Positions 61,145 to 64,000 of a DNA stretch of 64,000 bases are shown piece by piece. Where the stretch lies: contig NZ_VKAB01000044.1 of the NCBI RefSeq assembly GCF_009769385.1, positions 1 to 64,000 on the forward strand. The letters are read 5' to 3'. The notes under the pieces were generated by a model. The model was given only the letters and a program-made list of their open reading frames with translations. It was not told where the DNA came from and did not search any database. The position numbers and the translations under genes are program-made. The stretch's first letter is position 1; each line of letters begins with the position of its first letter. The stretch is from Saccharothrix deserti. Lineage in GTDB: Bacteria > Actinomycetota > Actinomycetes > Mycobacteriales > Pseudonocardiaceae.

Positions 61145-62458
61145 ATGCTGATCAGGTCACGGTCACTCGCAACGGCGGTCGCAGGGGTACTGGCGCTGGC
61201 ACTGACAGCCGGCTGCGCGCCCGGGCCACTGGAGCAGTCGGATTCGCCGTCCGGACCGGTCACGGTGGACTTCGGCAGCTTCAAGGGCAAGCGCATGACC
61301 TACCTGTACTTCACCGACGGACCCGATCTCGATGCCACCAAGGCCGCCATCGGGCGGTTCGAGCAGGCGACCGGCGCCACTGTCGAGTTGCAGGTCGTCC
61401 CCTACGCCGAGCTGCAAAGGTCGTTGCAGGCACGGATCACCGGGGACACCGTGCCGGAGGTCGCGCGGGTGCAGGACTGGCATCCGTACGCCGGGGAGCT
61501 GCTCGACTTCACCGACTACTTCGGCAAGTCCTATCCCGACGAGTTCACCGACGGCGCGGTGTCGACCACTAGAGACGATGCCGGACACATGTACGCGGTG
61601 CCGAGCGACCAGACGATCAACGGACCGTTCGTGAACGTCGACGCCTTCGCCAAGGCCGGTGTGCCGGTGCCGACCGCGACGACGAAGTGGACCTGGCCCG
61701 AGTTCGTCGACGCGGCGAGCAAGGTGGCGGCGGCCAACGACATGCCGTCGGCGATCTCCGTCGACGTGTCGGGCAACCGGCTGAGCACGGTGCTCAGCCA
61801 GTACGGCACGACGCTCATCGGCGCCGACGGGCAGGAAGGGCTGGACCCGGCGAAGGCCGAGCAGGCCCTGAGCATGGTCAACGACCTGTTGCAGCAGGAC
61901 AAGATCTCCAAGGACTTCTGGCTCGGCGCCGGCACCAACTACAAGGGCGGCAACGACGCGTTCCTCGCCCAGCAGGCCCCGGTCTACCTGTCCGGCCCGT
62001 GGCAAGTCGGGGCGTTCGCCAAGTCGGCGCCGTTCAAGTGGGCCGCCGTGCCCAACCCGTGCGCGGCCGAGTGCGGTGGATTCCCCGGCGCGAAGATGAT
62101 GGTGGCCTTCTCCCGCAGCAAGGAACCCACGCTCGGCGCGGCGTTCGTGCAGTGGATGAACCGCACGGAGAACCAGCGGGAGATCGACCAGGCGGCGTAC
62201 TGGCTGCCGACCCGCAAAGACCTCGTGGCCTCCGGCGTCCAGTACCCCACGCACAACGAGGACATGAACACGTTCATCTCCCAGATCGACGAGACCCCGG
62301 CGGTCGGCTTCAAAGCGATCTCCAGCCCGGCCTTCACCGGTGCGGCCCTCGCGTTGATCAAGGAGTTCGGCAAGGTCGTCGCCGGTCAGGAAAGCGTCGC
62401 CGACTGCGTGGCCAACCTCGAAAAGGAAATCGACCAGATCGTGAAGGCGTCTAAATGA
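61145..62458 (+). CDS. Sugar ABC transporter substrate-binding lipoprotein (second importer)
   Basis: 437 residues. Signal peptide with lipobox LTAGC; ATG 61145 with GGAG upstream. SBP_bac_1 fold: MTYLYFTDGPDLDATKAAIGRFEQATGATVELQVVPYAEL, then GDTVPEVARVQDWHPYAGELLDFTDYF, GHMYAVPSDQTINGPFVNVDAFAKAGVP, WTWPEFVDAASKVAAAN, APVYLSGPWQVGAFAKSAPFKW and MMVAFSRSKEPTLGAAFVQWM. It should bind an oligosaccharide outside the cell. The stop overlaps the permease start as ATGA. Confidence 0.92.
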   Translation: MLIRSRSLATAVAGVLALALTAGCAPGPLEQSDSPSGPVTVDFGSFKGKRMTYLYFTDGPDLDATKAAIGRFEQATGATVELQVVPYAELQRSLQARITGDTVPEVARVQDWHPYAGELLDFTDYFGKSYPDEFTDGAVSTTRDDAGHMYAVPSDQTINGPFVNVDAFAKAGVPVPTATTKWTWPEFVDAASKVAAANDMPSAISVDVSGNRLSTVLSQYGTTLIGADGQEGLDPAKAEQALSMVNDLLQQDKISKDFWLGAGTNYKGGNDAFLAQQAPVYLSGPWQVGAFAKSAPFKWAAVPNPCAAECGGFPGAKMMVAFSRSKEPTLGAAFVQWMNRTENQREIDQAAYWLPTRKDLVASGVQYPTHNEDMNTFISQIDETPAVGFKAISSPAFTGAALALIKEFGKVVAGQESVADCVANLEKEIDQIVKASK

Positions 62459-63357
62459 CCGGCCGCGCGGACGCACCCCGGCGGAGCCGGTTCACCCGGC
62501 GCAAGCTGGTGCCCTACCTGTTCGTGCTGCCGAACATGGTCGTCTTCGGCCTCTTCACCATCTGGCCGGCCATCAACGGGTTCAACATCAGTTTCTACGA
62601 CAGCGCCAACGGCCGCACCTTCCGCCCCGTCGGAACCGACAACTACCACCGCATCCTCGGCAACGACGAGTTCTGGACCGTCGCCCGGCACACGATCGTG
62701 TTCGTCGTCGGGTTCGTCGTCGCGAGCACCGTGCTCGCCACGGTCCTCGCACTGCTGCTGAACGGCCAGAAACGTGGCCGAGGCGCGCTGAGCGCGGCCT
62801 ACTTCCTCCCCGTCGTCGTGTCACCGGTCGTGGTCGGCCTGATCTGGAACGCCGCGCTCCAGCGCCAGACCGGCCTGGTGAACTCGGTGGTGTCGGCGCT
62901 CGGCTTCGGCCAACCCGCCTGGCTGATCGATCCGAACCTGGCCCTGATCTCGGTGATCCTGGTCGGGGTGTGGGTCCACCTCGGCTTCTACACCATGATC
63001 ATGCTGTCCGGTCTCCAGTCGATCGACTCGTCCGTCAACGAGGCCGCCACGATCGACGGGGCGGGCACGTGGCAGAAGATCCGACTGATCACCCTGCCGC
63101 TGCTGCGCCCCACGACGATGGTGGTCATCACGCTGGCCACCATCGCGGGGTTCCAGGCGTTCGACTTCATCTTCACGCTGACCGGCGGCGGCCCGGTCGG
63201 CGCGACGACGCTGATCATCCAGTACATCTACGAGAACGGCTTCACCCCGCCCATCGCCTACGGCCTGGCGAGCGCCGCCGCGGTGATCCTGTTCCTCGTG
63301 ATCTTCGCCGTCACCTTCCTCAACTACCTGGTCGGCCGACGGACGGAGGCGATGTGA
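62455..63357 (+). CDS. Sugar ABC transporter permease, MalF/UgpA-like
   Basis: 300 residues coupled to the binding-protein gene (ATGA) and to the next permease (GTGA). Six helices beginning with LVPYLFVLPNMVVFGLFTIWPAI. EAA loop: SVNEAATIDGAGTWQKIRLITLPLLRPTT. The segment GFQAFDFIFTLTGGGPVGATTLIIQYIYENGF is typical of the UgpA/MalF branch of CUT1 importers. Forms the channel with the following gene product. Confidence 0.93.
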   Translation: MTGRADAPRRSRFTRRKLVPYLFVLPNMVVFGLFTIWPAINGFNISFYDSANGRTFRPVGTDNYHRILGNDEFWTVARHTIVFVVGFVVASTVLATVLALLLNGQKRGRGALSAAYFLPVVVSPVVVGLIWNAALQRQTGLVNSVVSALGFGQPAWLIDPNLALISVILVGVWVHLGFYTMIMLSGLQSIDSSVNEAATIDGAGTWQKIRLITLPLLRPTTMVVITLATIAGFQAFDFIFTLTGGGPVGATTLIIQYIYENGFTPPIAYGLASAAAVILFLVIFAVTFLNYLVGRRTEAM

Positions 63358-64000
63358 CCGCGCGACTGGAAGAACCACCGCGGGTGGTCGCGCCGCCGAC
63401 CACGAGGTGGGCGTCGACGAGCGGCAAGACCCCGTCCGTCGGCGCGATCGCACGCACCACCGTGTTGATCGTCGGCGCGATCATCGTGGTCGCCCCGCTC
63501 GTCTGGGCCGGACTGTCGTCGTTCAAGAGCCAGGCCGAACTGGCCGCGCAGCCACCGACCCTGTACCCGCACGACTTCACGTTCGACAACTACACCACGG
63601 GCTTGGCCGCGTTCGACTTTCCGCGCTACCTGCTCAACAGCACGATCGTCACGGTGGCGGCGACGCTGCTCACGCTGCTGATCAACTCGATGGCCGCCTA
63701 CGCGCTGGCCAAGTACAACTTCCGCGGGCGCGACCTGCTCTTCCTGATCACCCTGTCCGCGATCATGATCCCGTTGCAGGTGATCCTGCTGCCCATCTAC
63801 CAGGTCGTGTCGTCGCTCGGCATGACCAATTCGCTGCTCGGCCTGATCATCCCTCCGGCGGCCACCCCCACAGGCGTCTTCCTGCTGCGCCAGTACATGC
63901 TGACGTTGCCCGACGAGACCATCGAGGCGGCGCGGATCGACGGCGCCGGCGAGTTCAGGATCTTCTGGCAGGTCGTGCTGCCGTTGTGCCGCCCGGCACT
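63354..64000 (+). CDS. Sugar ABC transporter permease, MalG/UgpE-like, 3' end outside the window
   Basis: GTG 63354 overlaps the previous stop (GTGA). The visible 215 residues include helices TTVLIVGAIIVVAPLVWAGLSS and FLITLSAIMIPLQVILLPIY, the region AQPPTLYPHDFTFDNYTTGL between the first helices, NSMAAYALAKYNFRGRDLL and the EAA loop DETIEAARIDGAGEFRIFWQVVLPLCRPA, where the window ends. A normal member has about 290 residues, so roughly 75 are missing. Glycosidase genes may follow outside the window. Confidence 0.93.
   Translation, partial: MTARLEEPPRVVAPPTTRWASTSGKTPSVGAIARTTVLIVGAIIVVAPLVWAGLSSFKSQAELAAQPPTLYPHDFTFDNYTTGLAAFDFPRYLLNSTIVTVAATLLTLLINSMAAYALAKYNFRGRDLLFLITLSAIMIPLQVILLPIYQVVSSLGMTNSLLGLIIPPAATPTGVFLLRQYMLTLPDETIEAARIDGAGEFRIFWQVVLPLCRPA

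Overview
The window reads as a piece of an actinomycete chromosome. Base composition is very high in G+C and almost every third codon position is G or C. GTG starts and 4-base ATGA/GTGA gene overlaps are common. One protein belongs to the mycothiol-dependent maleylpyruvate isomerase type, and mycothiol is an actinobacterial thiol. Gene style (LuxR-family ATPase regulators, PL1 and GH62 secreted enzymes, Tat substrates) suggests a soil genus near Pseudonocardiaceae or Streptomyces, but the sequence alone does not fix the genus. No rRNA, tRNA or CRISPR array was seen.

Layout. 0-3 kb: secreted plant-polysaccharide enzymes (GH62 tail, PL1 pectate lyase) and remnants. 3-9.7 kb: a lipoprotein/membrane pair, a TetR-SDR module with three identical operators, then a damaged CocE hydrolase, an NmrA-like protein and an F420-reductase-like NADP-binding protein. 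10-16.8 kb: remnants of a LuxR and a LacI regulator, a shortened glycogen-debranching-type glycosidase and an intact sugar ABC importer. 16.9-18.7 kb: an N-terminally short oxidoreductase and C-terminal scraps of an acyl-CoA ligase and an F5/8-type-C protein. 18.9-31.2 kb: a catabolic-looking island (fumarylacetoacetase-fold hydrolase, acyl-CoA synthetase, amidohydrolase, SDR, zinc alcohol dehydrogenase, DUF3500 protein, FAD monooxygenase, alpha/beta hydrolase) with two TetR and one truncated LysR regulator. 31.3-34.3 kb: one intact and one deleted ABC-F gene. 34.3-40.1 kb: ohr, a Tat/lipoprotein epoxide-hydrolase-like protein, a 908-residue LuxR-family ATPase regulator and an aldo/keto reductase. 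40.7-51 kb: a nearly complete, translationally coupled salicylate-to-gentisate-to-fumarylpyruvate operon with an aromatic-acid MFS carrier and a PaaX-type repressor. 51.3-61 kb: scattered small genes (DedA, DUF6492, membrane protein, secreted protein, MpaB/DUF2236) among remnants (VWA/Calx-beta, GH30, GH78, PBP, IS110). 61-64 kb: a second sugar ABC importer that runs off the end.

Three regulatory patterns stand out. First, CGTCRTCCGAC-N25-YTARCGT occurs with identical spacing upstream of ohr, the hydrolase and the aldo/keto reductase, the three genes surrounding the LuxR-family ATPase gene, so these four genes look like one stress regulon. Second, a 15-bp palindrome (GGATACA-C-TGTATCC and close variants) lies upstream of an oxidoreductase, between an amidohydrolase and its divergent TetR gene, and between a LysR remnant and an FAD monooxygenase, linking scattered catabolic genes to one likely TetR regulator. 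Third, AAACCGATCGGTTT occurs three times around a TetR/SDR pair.

The other theme is gene damage without insertion sequences. At least ten genes have lost an end or an internal block at clean junctions. Five further genes carry a frameshift that one restored C or G in a short run would repair. The large deletions look like real chromosomal decay. The five -1 shifts could equally be consensus errors in the assembly and should be checked first.
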